A DNA stretch of 64,000 nt from an uncultured Prevotellaceae bacterium (GCA_900316835.1 ONEL01000007.1:1-64000); one strand, 5' to 3'. Shown: positions 18,003-27,707, counted from the first letter of the stretch. Made by a program: numbers and translations. The notes: generated by a model from the sequence alone, not told the origin.

Positions 18003-20060
18003 CTAGAAATCGAATCCTAGGGTTAGGAAGAAATTGAGGCGATGAGTGTGGTTGCTCCAGCGCAGAGCGGCACCCAGCGGGCCTGCAAAGCGTGTGTTGT
18101 AGAAATAAGCTAACTGAACTCCGCACAGAGGCCGGCGGTCGAATATTTTCTCGATGTCGTTATTGTGCTCAGCGATGGCAGCATCAAGGATGATGTAATG
18201 CTGACTTGTGATGCGCTGCTGCAGTCTCAGCGATGCGCTCACAAACTTGCTGTCCATAGCCTCAGTGTGTCCTATTCCCACCATTGATAGTTGCTGCGGG
18301 AAGAACCTGCCATTAGTCATGCCTCCCACCACGTTGCTGGCGGTGATAGGGATGTCGTCGCCAAAGAGCAGGCGGCCTTGCACGGTGGGGCGCAGGTGAG
18401 TGGTGCGAGTCAATGGAATCGTCATTTGCCACATCGCTGTTACAGCGCTGATGCCCGAGTGTCCTTTCATTTGGGCAAAGTTGTCGGTATAGTAAGCATA
18501 CTGTGCCTCGACTCTCATGCCCTTGGTAGTGAAATAACGTGAGTTCTCGCTGTTATATCGCAAGCGCAAGTGATAGTTGAAATAGTGCTCGTTAGGGTTG
18601 AACTTAATCTTTGTGCCATCGTTCCACAGTATGTCAAAGATGTGATAATGTTCCCATCCCAGCCCTAGCTCGCAGTCAAAATTCATAGCCTCGAGCGAGA
18701 ATAGCCTGGCATTAGCATGCTGGTAGATGAGTGAGATGTTGTTAGTGCGCTTGCCGTGAGTGTAAAGGTTATTATACTTATACCAGAACTGGTAGCTGAG
18801 TCCCATCTTCTTGTGGCGCCACGGCTCAATGTTGAAGTCGAGCCGCAACATCGAGCGCAATCCCAGTCGAGCTGTGAGTTCGAGCTCCTTGTTGAGGCGT
18901 CCTCCCATGTAGTAACGCCCATTAAGTTGAGCCGCCACAAGGTCCTCGGTGTCGAAACGCAGTCCCACCGAGGCTTGCATGGTGCTCACCTTGCGAGTAT
19001 CGATTAATGTGACAGGTTCTTGGGCGGCTTCATCTTCCATGTCTTGAATGTTGCGCAAGTGGATGCTATAGTTCTTGCCGGCGATGGCTCCCGCTTGCTC
19101 CTTTAGTAGCATGAGCGAGTCCATCTTCTCGCGCATTGCTTTTTCTCCACGCTCCATGAGAGTGTTGAGCGCGCCAGTGGTGAAACTGCCGCTGGTCATG
19201 CCACGCACAGGCACCTTAACTAGCAGGTCGCAATATTTCTCGTTCTCGCTGGCGCGACGGCTCACATCACTGCCAGCCGAACGCTCCATCACATCCATGA
19301 GTGCACGGTACTGGCTATCGGTGCCCAAACCTAGGTCAAACTTCACGCCTATCACAATGTCGGCTCCAAGTTCTCGTGCTACATCGGCGGCAAAGTTATT
19401 CTTGGCACCTCCGTCAACGAGAACCATGTCGCCCATGTGCACAGGTGTGAAAACCCCTGGAATCGACATGCTGGAACGAATGCTCTTAACCAGCGAGCCA
19501 TGTGTGAGCACCACACCCTTGTCGGTAACCAAGTCGGTCGCCACACACGCAAACTCGCGTGGCAAGTCGCGCAGGAAGTTGATGCTGTCGGTATATCCAC
19601 GTAGGTATCGCTCGAAGGTGTTTTCCACACGCGTGCCACGAATCACACCACCAGGCTGGGGGTCGATGCCTCCGCGAATGTAGAAGTCGCGCTCGTAGAT
19701 ATAGGTGTCTTGCGCCTCGCGGTCGGCAAGAGTGAGACGTCGATAGTCGCTACGGTCGAGGAAAAGTTGTGCCCAGTCCATGGTGCGGAACATGGTGGCA
19801 ATGTCCTGGCTGTTGTAGCCTACGCTGTAGAGCGCTCCCACAATGCTTCCCATGCTGGTTCCCACCACCATGTCGACAGGAATACCTGCCTCCTCAATGA
19901 CCTTGAGGGCTCCCACGTGGATAGCACCCAGAGCACCTCCACCGCTTAGCACCACCGCCACCTTCTTGCGGTGTTGTAAACTGTCGCTCATGCCCTGTTG
20001 AGCCGGCAATTGCATCACCACCAACAATATAGCAAAAATGGATATTATAAATCTTTTCAT
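18003..20060 (-). CDS. Patatin-like phospholipase with C-terminal outer-membrane beta-barrel
   Basis: A 685-residue protein with a signal peptide (MKRFIISIFAILLVVMQLPA). The patatin domain spans ~33-235: oxyanion glycine run LSGGGALGA (38-46), nucleophile Ser69 in GTSMG, and catalytic Asp216 in VDGGAKNN. After a linker (~235-340) the C-terminal half (~350-685) has alternating aromatic beta-strands and ends in Phe, as in BamA/Omp85-type barrels. This is the PlpD-like layout, a lipase carried by its own outer-membrane barrel. Phospholipase or acyl-hydrolase activity at the cell surface or periplasm is inferred from the family. Confidence 0.9.
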   Translation of the reverse strand: MKRFIISIFAILLVVMQLPAQQGMSDSLQHRKKVAVVLSGGGALGAIHVGALKVIEEAGIPVDMVVGTSMGSIVGALYSVGYNSQDIATMFRTMDWAQLFLDRSDYRRLTLADREAQDTYIYERDFYIRGGIDPQPGGVIRGTRVENTFERYLRGYTDSINFLRDLPREFACVATDLVTDKGVVLTHGSLVKSIRSSMSIPGVFTPVHMGDMVLVDGGAKNNFAADVARELGADIVIGVKFDLGLGTDSQYRALMDVMERSAGSDVSRRASENEKYCDLLVKVPVRGMTSGSFTTGALNTLMERGEKAMREKMDSLMLLKEQAGAIAGKNYSIHLRNIQDMEDEAAQEPVTLIDTRKVSTMQASVGLRFDTEDLVAAQLNGRYYMGGRLNKELELTARLGLRSMLRLDFNIEPWRHKKMGLSYQFWYKYNNLYTHGKRTNNISLIYQHANARLFSLEAMNFDCELGLGWEHYHIFDILWNDGTKIKFNPNEHYFNYHLRLRYNSENSRYFTTKGMRVEAQYAYYTDNFAQMKGHSGISAVTAMWQMTIPLTRTTHLRPTVQGRLLFGDDIPITASNVVGGMTNGRFFPQQLSMVGIGHTEAMDSKFVSASLRLQQRITSQHYIILDAAIAEHNNDIEKIFDRRPLCGVQLAYFYNTRFAGPLGAALRWSNHTHRLNFFLTLGFDF

Positions 20061-20084
20061 TAGACCGTAGTATTTAAATTAACG

Positions 20085-20092
20085 CAAAGTTA
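20085..20092 (-). promoter_or_regulatory. -7 box (TAACTTTG) of the patatin gene
   Basis: TAACTTTG on the minus strand lies 24 bp before the ATG. The -33 region is AT-rich without a clear TTTG. Confidence 0.55.
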
Positions 20093-20250
20093 ATGATTTT
20101 TTTTAGATATTTACATATTTTTATACCACGTAATTGTTTTTTTACGGATAAACTTTTCAAAAAAATCCCAATAGGATATTCAGGTTGATACCATGATAAT
20201 TCTTTCTTCTTTCAGGGTAATATTCCGGTGCTAGTTTTGTGGTTTGAGGT

Positions 20251-20282
20251 TTTGGAATATTAATGATTTTTTTATATCTTTG
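20251..20282 (+). promoter_or_regulatory. Promoter of pruA
   Basis: TTTG (20251-20254), 20 bp, then TATCTTTG (20275-20282): a full match to the Bacteroidota -33/-7 consensus. It leaves a 5' leader of about 65 nt before the ATG. Confidence 0.8.
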
Positions 20283-20352
20283 CGCCCAGAACCATTACAG
20301 AAACTTATTTCACAATTACATACAGATACACACAATAAAACTAAAACTAATC

Positions 20353-21978
20353 ATGAACAATTCAATCATCAATTTTCCCCTTCCTGCCAATGAGCCAGTA
20401 AAGGCCTACATGGAAGGTAGTCCCGAGCGTGTAGCATTAGAGAAAGAACTTGAACGCCAGAGCAAGATGGTGGTGGAAATTCCCATTATCATCGGCGGTA
20501 AAGAAATTCGCACTGGCGACATGGGAGAGGTTACTTGCCCCCACGACCACAAGCACGTGATTGCACGCTACCACAAGGTGGGCAAGAAGGAAGTGGAAAT
20601 GGCCGTTGAAGCAGCCATGAAAGCATGGAAACAGTGGAGCCGTACTCCCTGGACCACCCGCGCAGCCATCGTGATGAAGATGGCCGAGCTACTTGCTACC
20701 AAGTATCGTCCCATCATGAATGCAGCCACAATGCTAGGTCAGAGCAAGAATTTCTATCAGGCGGAGATTGACTCGGCTTGCGAGACAATCGACTTCTTCC
20801 GTTACAATGTGCACTACGCGTCAAAGATATATGCCATGCAGCCCAAGGACGGCAATGGCCAATTGAATCACACCGAGTATCGCCCTCTCGAGGGATTTAT
20901 CCTGGCAGTGACCCCATTCAACTTCACATCTATTGCCAGCAACCTGTGCATGACACCCGTGCTGATGGGTAACGTGGCACTGTGGAAGCCATCGACCACT
21001 GCCTTGCTGAGCAACTATTACCTAATGCAACTTTACAAAGAGGCTGGCTTGCCCGATGGCGTTGTGAACTTCCTGCCTGGCAGTGGCGCGCTCATTGGCG
21101 AGGTTGCCACTAGCTCTAAATATTTCTCAGGAATACACTTCACCGGTAGCACTGCCACCTTCCAGTCGCTATGGAAACAAGCGAGCATGAACGTCGACAA
21201 GTACATTTCTTACCCCCGCCTCGTGGGCGAGACTGGTGGCAAGGACTTCATCTTCGTTCACCCCAGTGCCGACCCCAAGGCTGTGGCTACTGCCGCCTTC
21301 TGTGGAGCTTATGAGTTCCAGGGACAAAAGTGCTCGGCAGCTTCACGCATGTACATTCCCAAGAGCCTGTGGGCAGGTGTCCTCGAGGATATGAAAGCCA
21401 TGGCAGCCGAAGTTAAGATGGGCGATGTGATGGAACCCAAGAACTTTATCAATGCCGTTATCGACAAAGCCTCGTTCGACAAAGCTAAATCTTACATCGA
21501 CTATGCTAACGACGCTAATGATGCCCAGGTGGTGATGGGTGGCAAGTGCGATTGCAGCAAGGGCTGGTTTGTTGAGCCCACTGTTATCGAGACCAGCAAT
21601 CCTCACTTCAAGTCGATGGAAGAGGAAATCTTTGCTCCTGTGCTCACTGTTTACCCCTACGACGACGAGAAGTGGGAAGAGATAGCTGGCATTTGCAACG
21701 AGACTTCTCCTTATGGCTTGACAGGAGCCGTGTTTGGCCGCGACCGCATGGCGGTAGAGAAGATTACCGAAATCCTGAGCTACGCCGCCGGAAACTTCTA
21801 CATCAACGACAAGCCAACTGGTGCAGTGGTTGGTATGCAACCCTTCGGTGGTGCTCGCGCTAGTGGTACTAACGACAAGGCTGGTGGTGAGTTTAACCTC
21901 ATTCGCTGGATTATCCCGCGCGTTATTAAGGAGACCTTGGTATCGCCTACCGACTACCGCTACACCTATATGAAATAA
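20353..21978 (+). CDS. pruA: L-glutamate gamma-semialdehyde dehydrogenase (P5C dehydrogenase)
   Basis: A 541-residue aldehyde dehydrogenase of the eukaryote-like PruA length. The start is the ATG of MNNSIINFPLP; the in-frame codons upstream overlap the promoter. The catalytic Cys327 lies in GQKCSAASR, the general base Glu293 in VGETGGKD, and the NAD-site motifs VTPFNFTSI and FTGSTATF are present. It oxidises glutamate semialdehyde (open form of P5C) to glutamate with NAD+, the last step of proline and ornithine/arginine breakdown. The arginine-deiminase-like gene 113 bp downstream supports a role in amino acid catabolism. No proline dehydrogenase is seen nearby. Confidence 0.95.
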   Translation: MNNSIINFPLPANEPVKAYMEGSPERVALEKELERQSKMVVEIPIIIGGKEIRTGDMGEVTCPHDHKHVIARYHKVGKKEVEMAVEAAMKAWKQWSRTPWTTRAAIVMKMAELLATKYRPIMNAATMLGQSKNFYQAEIDSACETIDFFRYNVHYASKIYAMQPKDGNGQLNHTEYRPLEGFILAVTPFNFTSIASNLCMTPVLMGNVALWKPSTTALLSNYYLMQLYKEAGLPDGVVNFLPGSGALIGEVATSSKYFSGIHFTGSTATFQSLWKQASMNVDKYISYPRLVGETGGKDFIFVHPSADPKAVATAAFCGAYEFQGQKCSAASRMYIPKSLWAGVLEDMKAMAAEVKMGDVMEPKNFINAVIDKASFDKAKSYIDYANDANDAQVVMGGKCDCSKGWFVEPTVIETSNPHFKSMEEEIFAPVLTVYPYDDEKWEEIAGICNETSPYGLTGAVFGRDRMAVEKITEILSYAAGNFYINDKPTGAVVGMQPFGGARASGTNDKAGGEFNLIRWIIPRVIKETLVSPTDYRYTYMK

Positions 21979-22026
21979 AAAGCAATTAAAATATCAACAC
22001 TATTAATCTATAAAACAACAATTTTA

Positions 22027-22080
22027 ACCCTTAGCTCTGCAATCATGTCACACGTGTGGCGTGATTGCCGACGCTAGGGT
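22027..22080 (+). promoter_or_regulatory. Nested hairpin between pruA and the deiminase gene
   Basis: An outer stem ACCCTTAGC/GCTAGGGT (one bulge) encloses a perfect GCAATCA/TGATTGC stem and an inner CACACGTGTG palindrome. It ends 11 bp before the deiminase ATG and has no T-run, so it is more likely a leader element, processing site or operator than a terminator. Confidence 0.55.
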
Positions 22081-22091
22081 GAAAAAACTGT

Positions 22092-23339
22092 ATGGACACA
22101 AAACAACTAACTCCCTGTGAGGTAAATGTAAGTTCCGAAACTGGTCGCCTGCGGGCTGTGCTGTTGCATCGCCCTGGAGTGGAAATAGAGCGCATGACAC
22201 CACTTAATGCCGCCCAAGCTCTCTATAGCGATATCCTAAACAAGCCTATTGTAGACAATGAGTATTCCAACTTTTGTGGAGTTCTAGAGCGCTGGACTCA
22301 GGTCTACTATGTTCAAGACATCCTGGAACAACTGCTCAAAGATGAAGACGTGAGAAATCGCTTGCTGAATGACAGCCTGAAAGGATGTGATCAAAAAACA
22401 GCTCGTGTGATAGAAGAAATGACTGGTGGTGATCCCAAGCGTCTGGCTCAGGTGCTAATCGAGGGTTGTGAGAACCCATCGTGGGATGGCGAGAGCGAGA
22501 ATCGCTACCTGCTCAAGCCGCTTTACAACTTGTTCTTCACACGCGACGCATCGTCGACTGTCTATAACCGCGTGCTCATCAACTCCATGAGCTTTGAGGT
22601 TAGAGAGCGTGAGTCGCTCATCTATGAGGCTATCTTCCGCCACTTCTTTGGGGTTGAGACTCTCAATGCCATGGCATGGAACCCCTATGCTCGCACTGAG
22701 GGTGGGGATGTGCAGATTGCTAGTCCCGACACGCTGTGCATAGGTCAGGGCATTCGCACCAACCGCAAGGGCATCGACTATCTTGCGCAGACCTTTGCCC
22801 GCGAGCGCGAGCACTTTAACATTGTGGTGCAAGAGTTGCCCATGGAGCCGGAGTCGTTCATCCACCTCGACATGGTGTTTACTTTCCTGGGTAAGCACCA
22901 GTGCATGGCTTTTGAGCCCATGCTTACCAAGAAAGGACTCTTTGCAGGTAAAAACACCGTTGTTATCAATATTGACCACGGTAAGATAAGCTACAAAAAT
23001 GTGCCTAATATCGTTGACGCACTCAACGGGCTAGGTTGGGACATTGAGCCAGTGATAGGTGGCGGTAGTGACCCCTGGACACAGTTGCGAGAGCAGTGGC
23101 ACAGTGGCGCCAACTTCTTCTCAATGGGCGATGGTAAGGTACTGGGTTATCGACGCAACACCCACACCATCGACGCCCTTGATCGTGCGGGATTTGCCGT
23201 GCTCAATGCCGAGGACATCGTCGCTGGCAAGGTTGACATGAATAGCTACGACAAGTTTGTGGCAGCCTTCCCTGGCAGTGAGCTTCCCCGCGCTGGCGGT
23301 GGCGCACGTTGCATGACAATGCCCATCCTGCGTGATTAA
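22092..23339 (+). CDS. Arginine deiminase family protein
   Basis: A 415-residue guanidino-group-modifying enzyme. Motifs of arginine deiminase are in the usual order: FFTRDAS (148-154), EGGDV (203-207), HLDMVFT (258-264, catalytic His258) and a C-terminal Cys407 in GGARCMTMP that would be the nucleophile. Arginine deiminases turn L-arginine into citrulline and ammonia. Next to PruA it may feed an arginine-to-ornithine-to-glutamate route, although no ornithine aminotransferase or carbamoyltransferase is present here. A related guanidino substrate cannot be excluded. It lies 113 bp after pruA, separated by a strong hairpin, and ends at a terminator. Confidence 0.85.
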   Translation: MDTKQLTPCEVNVSSETGRLRAVLLHRPGVEIERMTPLNAAQALYSDILNKPIVDNEYSNFCGVLERWTQVYYVQDILEQLLKDEDVRNRLLNDSLKGCDQKTARVIEEMTGGDPKRLAQVLIEGCENPSWDGESENRYLLKPLYNLFFTRDASSTVYNRVLINSMSFEVRERESLIYEAIFRHFFGVETLNAMAWNPYARTEGGDVQIASPDTLCIGQGIRTNRKGIDYLAQTFAREREHFNIVVQELPMEPESFIHLDMVFTFLGKHQCMAFEPMLTKKGLFAGKNTVVINIDHGKISYKNVPNIVDALNGLGWDIEPVIGGGSDPWTQLREQWHSGANFFSMGDGKVLGYRRNTHTIDALDRAGFAVLNAEDIVAGKVDMNSYDKFVAAFPGSELPRAGGGARCMTMPILRD

Positions 23340-23364
23340 TCACTATTCAAGACTTACAATAAAA

Positions 23365-23400
23365 TAACCCGAGTTGTCTATTCTATGACAACTCGGGTTA
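23365..23400. terminator. Bidirectional terminator
   Basis: A perfect 14-bp stem TAACCCGAGTTGTC/GACAACTCGGGTTA with an 8-base loop lies between converging genes. T-runs are short on both sides. Confidence 0.7.
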
Positions 23401-23422
23401 AATGTTTGTGTGCGTGACGATA

Positions 23423-25447
23423 TTACCAGATGATGGTGCGGTCTTTCTCATCGAGCCACATCTTGGCACCAGGCTTGATGTCGAAAGCCTTAAAGAAGGT
23501 GTCGATGTTGCGCAGAGTTTGGTTTACACGATATTCACCCAGTGAGTGAGGGTCGCTCTTGGTTTGCTGATAGGCGGCCTCGGGAGTGATATTCTCGGCC
23601 CAGATGCGGCCATAGCTCAGGTAGAAGCGCTGCACGGGAGTGAAGCCGTCAATCTTCTTGCCTTCTTGAGCTTGGGTAGTCTTCATGAAAGCATCGTAGG
23701 CGATGCGAAGACCACCTTGGTCGGCGATATTCTCACCAAGAGTGAGGTGACCATTGGCGTGCTCGCCGTTGCCCAAGTCGATGGCATCGAACTGAAGAGC
23801 GAGCTTCTCGGCGGCAGTATTGAATTTTTCGGCATCCTCAGCAGTCCACCAGTCGGTGTAATTACCTTGATAATCGAAAGTGCGTCCCTGGTCGTCAAAG
23901 CCGTGAGTCATCTCATGACCAATCACAACACCAATGGCGCCGTAGTTAGTGGCATCGTCGGCCTTGGGGTCAAAGAAAGGCGCTTGCAGGATGGCTGCAG
24001 GGAAGACGATTTCGTTATTCTGTGGGTTATAGTAAGCATTCACGGTTTGTGGAGTCATTCCCCACTCCTCGCGGTCAACAGGCTTGCCATATTTTTCAAG
24101 ATTGCGCTTAGTAGCCCACAGCGAGGCGGCCTTCATGTTGTCATAGAGTGTGAGGCTAGGATCGATATTAAGCTTGCTATAGTCTTTCCACTTGTCGGGG
24201 TAGCCCACCTTTACAGTGAAAGAGTTGAGCTTAACCAGGGCATTAACCTTAGTTTGGTCGCTCATCCAGTCAAGGTTAGCAATGCGTTCGGCAAGAGCTT
24301 TGCGCAGGTCGCCAATGAGTTTCACCATCTTCTCCTTGCTGTCGCCAGCGAAGTATTTCTCTACGTAGAGCTGACCCACAGCCTCGCCCACAACACCGCT
24401 GGGCACACCCATAGCACGTTTCCAGCGAGCTTGGCGCTCCTGCTGGCCACTGAGGGTGCGACCATAGAAATCGAAGCGGGTCTCAGCAACCTCGTCGCTT
24501 AGGTATCCTGCGGCACTGGTAATGATGCCACCAGCCACGTAGTCTTTAATCTCCTGGTCTTTGAGGTTAGTCATCAGCTCGTTAGCAACAGCCATCACCT
24601 TGGGTTGCTCGAGGATGAGCTGTTTCATGTTGCTGATGCCCATGAGATTAAAATACTTTTTCCAGTCGATGGCAGGATAATCGGCCTGAAGCTGGTCGAT
24701 AGTGCGCAGGTTATAGAGCTTGGCGATATCGCGTTGCTCGGCACGAGTCATACTTGCCTCGGCAAACTTGTATTCAATGTTGTAAATAGTTTTAGTAGCA
24801 CGCTGAGCGTCTTTCTTTTTATATCCGGCAAGCATGAACATCTTAGTCAAGTAGTCGCGATACTTTTGCTGAATTTTCTTGCTCTCGGCGTCGGTCTTGA
24901 GGTAATAATCGCGGTCGGGGAGCGACATTGAGCCTGCACTCATGTACATTGTGTTCACGGCGCTGTTGGCAAGGTCGGCCTCTACACCAATGCCAAAGAA
25001 TGGATTACCCAGATGCATGTGCTGATAAGCGATGAACTCGGTGAGCTGCGCGCGGTTAAAGTTCTTGAGGTCGTTAAGATCCTTCATAATGGGAGCTGTA
25101 CCCTCGCGGTTGAGACGCACACTGTCCATAGCCATAGCATAGAGGTCGGTAACCTTCTGCCCATTGCTACCCTTTGCATGATGTTCGTTGGCGAGATTGT
25201 CAAAGAGCTCCTTGAGCTGGTCACGATTCTTCTCGGCGAGTTCGTGGAACACACCATAGCTTGAATACTCGGCTGTGAGGGGGTTAGCCTTCATCCATCC
25301 ACCGCCAGCATAGCGATAAAAGTCATCACCTGGGTTTACGGTAAGGTCCATGTCGGCACGGCTTAGGCCATGCTTCTCGCTCTTAGCCACCATGCACAAT
25401 GGCAGTAGTGCGGCAGCAAGAACGAGCATTGTTTTCAGTTTAGTCAT
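23423..25447 (-). CDS. M13 family zinc metallopeptidase (neprilysin/PepO-like)
   Basis: A 674-residue protein with signal peptide MTKLKTMLVLAAALLPLCMVA. The N-terminal M13 region opens DLTVNPGDDFYRYAGGGWMKANP. The zinc site is VVIGHEMTHGFDDQG (about residues 506-520, two His and Glu), with the third ligand and family motif in GENIADQGGLRIAYDAF. The usual C-terminal cysteine motif is absent and the protein ends DRTIIW. M13 enzymes cut peptides of moderate length in the periplasm or outside. It faces the deiminase gene across a shared terminator and sits alone, so it is probably a housekeeping oligopeptidase for imported peptides. Confidence 0.95.
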   Translation of the reverse strand: MTKLKTMLVLAAALLPLCMVAKSEKHGLSRADMDLTVNPGDDFYRYAGGGWMKANPLTAEYSSYGVFHELAEKNRDQLKELFDNLANEHHAKGSNGQKVTDLYAMAMDSVRLNREGTAPIMKDLNDLKNFNRAQLTEFIAYQHMHLGNPFFGIGVEADLANSAVNTMYMSAGSMSLPDRDYYLKTDAESKKIQQKYRDYLTKMFMLAGYKKKDAQRATKTIYNIEYKFAEASMTRAEQRDIAKLYNLRTIDQLQADYPAIDWKKYFNLMGISNMKQLILEQPKVMAVANELMTNLKDQEIKDYVAGGIITSAAGYLSDEVAETRFDFYGRTLSGQQERQARWKRAMGVPSGVVGEAVGQLYVEKYFAGDSKEKMVKLIGDLRKALAERIANLDWMSDQTKVNALVKLNSFTVKVGYPDKWKDYSKLNIDPSLTLYDNMKAASLWATKRNLEKYGKPVDREEWGMTPQTVNAYYNPQNNEIVFPAAILQAPFFDPKADDATNYGAIGVVIGHEMTHGFDDQGRTFDYQGNYTDWWTAEDAEKFNTAAEKLALQFDAIDLGNGEHANGHLTLGENIADQGGLRIAYDAFMKTTQAQEGKKIDGFTPVQRFYLSYGRIWAENITPEAAYQQTKSDPHSLGEYRVNQTLRNIDTFFKAFDIKPGAKMWLDEKDRTIIW

Positions 25448-25687
25448 AATTAGTTGTTTTTTGTTATGTTATATTTAAATCAATAATGAGTTCTTTAATA
25501 TTAGACGCACAAAGTGGTAAAAAATTTCAGTATTTTTCTTCTTTTTTTACAAAGAAATCACCTGCAAACTAAAAAAAGAGTGGTATGTGCTGTAATGCTC
25601 GCTGTTTAACGACACTGCAAAAATACTCATTATTGCCGAAAAATCACCGCTTTTAAGCATTTTTTCACCGGGATGTCATTTTTTTGT
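25448..25687. other. AT-rich intergenic region, M13 peptidase to tRNA
   Basis: No gene seen. It contains the minus-strand leader of the peptidase, where only a degenerate -7 box (CCACTTTG) is visible. Confidence 0.4.
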
Positions 25688-25717
25688 TTTGTACTTTAAA
25701 AAAAATCACTAACTTTG
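25688..25717 (+). promoter_or_regulatory. Promoter of tRNA-Leu
   Basis: TTTG (25688-25691), 18 bp, then TAACTTTG (25710-25717). The tRNA starts 54 bp further on. Confidence 0.7.
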
Positions 25718-25771
25718 CACCCGCTAATCGCTAGAACAACTCCGGTTGTCGCAATGCAATTAATGCCACCT

Positions 25772-25856
25772 GCGCCTGTGGCGAAATTGGTAGACGCGCT
25801 AGACTTAGGATCTAGTAACGCAAGTTGTGTAGGTTCGAGTCCTATCAGGCGCACCA
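25772..25856 (+). tRNA. tRNA-Leu (anticodon UAG)
   Basis: 85 nt including an encoded CCA. The acceptor stem is GCGCCTG/CAGGCGC; the anticodon arm is CTAGA-CTTAGGA-TCTAG with anticodon TAG, reading CUA/CUN leucine codons; the long variable arm TAACGCAAGTTGTG fits a class II tRNA; the T-loop is GGTTCGAGTCC. Its 3' end is duplicated at 32307-32321. Confidence 0.97.
25840..25854 (+). repeat. Putative attachment site (left), inside tRNA-Leu 3' end
   Basis: TCCTATCAGGCGCAC is repeated exactly at 32307-32321. The pair bounds a 6.5-kb, mostly AT-rich block, the usual result of site-specific insertion at a tRNA 3' end. Confidence 0.65.
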
Positions 25857-25860
25857 CAAT

Positions 25861-25918
25861 AACCTCATCATTTGTTTGGAAATCAAAGATTTAACCAACT
25901 TTTGATGAGGTTGTTTTA
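25861..25918 (+). terminator. Terminator after tRNA-Leu
   Basis: A 10-bp perfect stem AACCTCATCA/TGATGAGGTT is followed by GTTTTATTT. Confidence 0.75.
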
Positions 25919-26113
25919 TTTGATTTTGTCCTGTGTTTTGAGGGTCTGTACTTTTTAACGTTTTTAATTTATGCAATGGTGTGTTTTGGGATTTCAATGA
26001 TGTCAGTTTCACAACATCGAGACATAGAATCTTTCTTTTCTTTCAATGATTAAGAATAATGACATGTAATTATACTTTTATAAAGTGATTTAAAAGAAAA
26101 GGTTTTTTGATTT

Positions 26114-27610
26114 TCAATATCTTTTTATTTTTATTCCAAGTTCCTGTGTTTTTTGAAAGAATTTTTCCATATTCAAATGACTCCAGCTGCTACATAAGTA
26201 TAAATAACCATCTGAGCATGAAATAATGTTTTCAGGATCATATACTTTGCCGTAATAATTTGTCATTTGCAATTTTTCTTTTTCCCATACTTCTGCAAAA
26301 ACATCATAATTTTCATTCAAAGATGATGGAAAAACAGACTTAAGTTGTGAACGTGTTATGCTTTGATGTGAACTAACCCAGTCATATATGACAAAAAACA
26401 CTAAATCTCTAGGAGAATAAATAATACCATTATATGAACATGAAAATGTCGGCTTATCTGGTTGTCCTGCATTATTTTTAGAAAATGCTAGTTTATATAA
26501 CTCTAACTTTTCATGATCAAAAATAGATGCAAATATACAATACTCTGTCATATCTCTCATTGCCTCATAGCATCTTCTCCAACATATGTATTCCCCAAGT
26601 TTAAGATCTATCAACAAATTCATGCAAGAATCGATAACAAACTCTCTATTATATTTAAAATTATAATTAGATTTACAATAATAGAGGTCCACTCCTTTTT
26701 GATATTGAATTGGTTTACTTCTCAAATAATTAGTTAGCTTATTTATTTCTTCTTCAGTCCATATATTCTCCATCAACAGCAAAGAATAAGCAGTAACTAT
26801 CATTTCCTCTAAAAAATCATGAAATTGTCTTGGTAAACAATTAAGAACATCAGTATTATCGGGTTTAAAGCCATATAGCTGTGTATCCAAAAGAGCATGT
26901 ATTAGACTATGGATAATAGAATATGATAGAATTAATCTATAATCATCTAAATCCCGATAATTATCTTTTAACTTATCTATCCATATAAAAATTTTGGGGC
27001 TTATTTTATCTAAAGACACAAAACCTGGTTCATCTGGCCTTGCTCCAACATATACAGAATACTCATCGCGACAGAAACTAATACGATAATAACCTCCCAA
27101 ATGTTTGTTTTTAGATTGCAAATAACAGATGTTTAGTTCATCATATGCTTGATCTTTAAACATCTGAATTTCTTCTTTATTTCCATCTAGATATGAATCT
27201 ATTTCAGTTGAGATATTGTCGAATAAATCTTCTTTTATTATTATATCGTTAATGAATTTGTCGTGTGGGGTATGTATTGATTCTTTTGATCCAATGAAAT
27301 CAACTTGAAATGGCATTCCTGCCATTTTTTTATTAATAAGATAGATAGGAATTTGATTTATTATTCTTAATGAATCTGTAAATCTATATTCTTCATCTTC
27401 ATATATGTTATCTAATGTTATGCCAGCCATATGTCCATGTATTCTTTTGTAATCATTCATACATGTACTATTACGCCATAAAGACATAAGATCCATATTT
27501 AATGGTTTCTCAAGAAAAACTCTATATAGTTTTTTTGTTAACTCCATAGTTGGATACTCATAATTGTACAAAAATGGAGAATCATTTTCAATTAAGTTTA
27601 TTATCTGCAT
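26114..27610 (-). CDS. Unknown protein of the tRNA-Leu island, with a divergent C-terminal module
   Basis: A 498-residue AT-rich gene; the start is the ATG of MQIINLIENDSPF, since the next in-frame codon upstream is a TTG. I do not recognise a family over the full length. In the middle, YSIIHSLIHALLDT (~245-258) followed by EEMIVTAYSLLL resembles an HExxH zinc-peptidase helix in which Glu is replaced by Ser, so it is either degenerate or coincidental. The C-terminal ~100 residues (SPRDLVFFVIYDWVSSHQSI, LKSVFPSSLNE, SDGYLYLCSSW, MEKFFQKTQELGIKIK) recall a C-terminal module common in Bacteroidota accessory proteins. No signal peptide or membrane helix is seen. A defence or stress role is possible but unproven. 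Confidence 0.6.
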   Translation of the reverse strand: MQIINLIENDSPFLYNYEYPTMELTKKLYRVFLEKPLNMDLMSLWRNSTCMNDYKRIHGHMAGITLDNIYEDEEYRFTDSLRIINQIPIYLINKKMAGMPFQVDFIGSKESIHTPHDKFINDIIIKEDLFDNISTEIDSYLDGNKEEIQMFKDQAYDELNICYLQSKNKHLGGYYRISFCRDEYSVYVGARPDEPGFVSLDKISPKIFIWIDKLKDNYRDLDDYRLILSYSIIHSLIHALLDTQLYGFKPDNTDVLNCLPRQFHDFLEEMIVTAYSLLLMENIWTEEEINKLTNYLRSKPIQYQKGVDLYYCKSNYNFKYNREFVIDSCMNLLIDLKLGEYICWRRCYEAMRDMTEYCIFASIFDHEKLELYKLAFSKNNAGQPDKPTFSCSYNGIIYSPRDLVFFVIYDWVSSHQSITRSQLKSVFPSSLNENYDVFAEVWEKEKLQMTNYYGKVYDPENIISCSDGYLYLCSSWSHLNMEKFFQKTQELGIKIKRY

Positions 27611-27693
27611 TTGCAAAAAAATCCTTTTTTATAAAAAGTTCTTTTATGGTTATTTCACGAAAAAAGAGTCCAGTTTATATCAAACAAAATCGT

Positions 27694-27707
27694 GTAAACA
27701 TGTTTAC
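27694..27707. promoter_or_regulatory. Perfect 14-bp palindrome GTAAACATGTTTAC
   Basis: It lies in the 5' leader of the 26114-27610 gene, about 50 bp downstream of its -7 box, and could bind a dimeric regulator, for example the winged-helix protein encoded next door. Confidence 0.45.
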
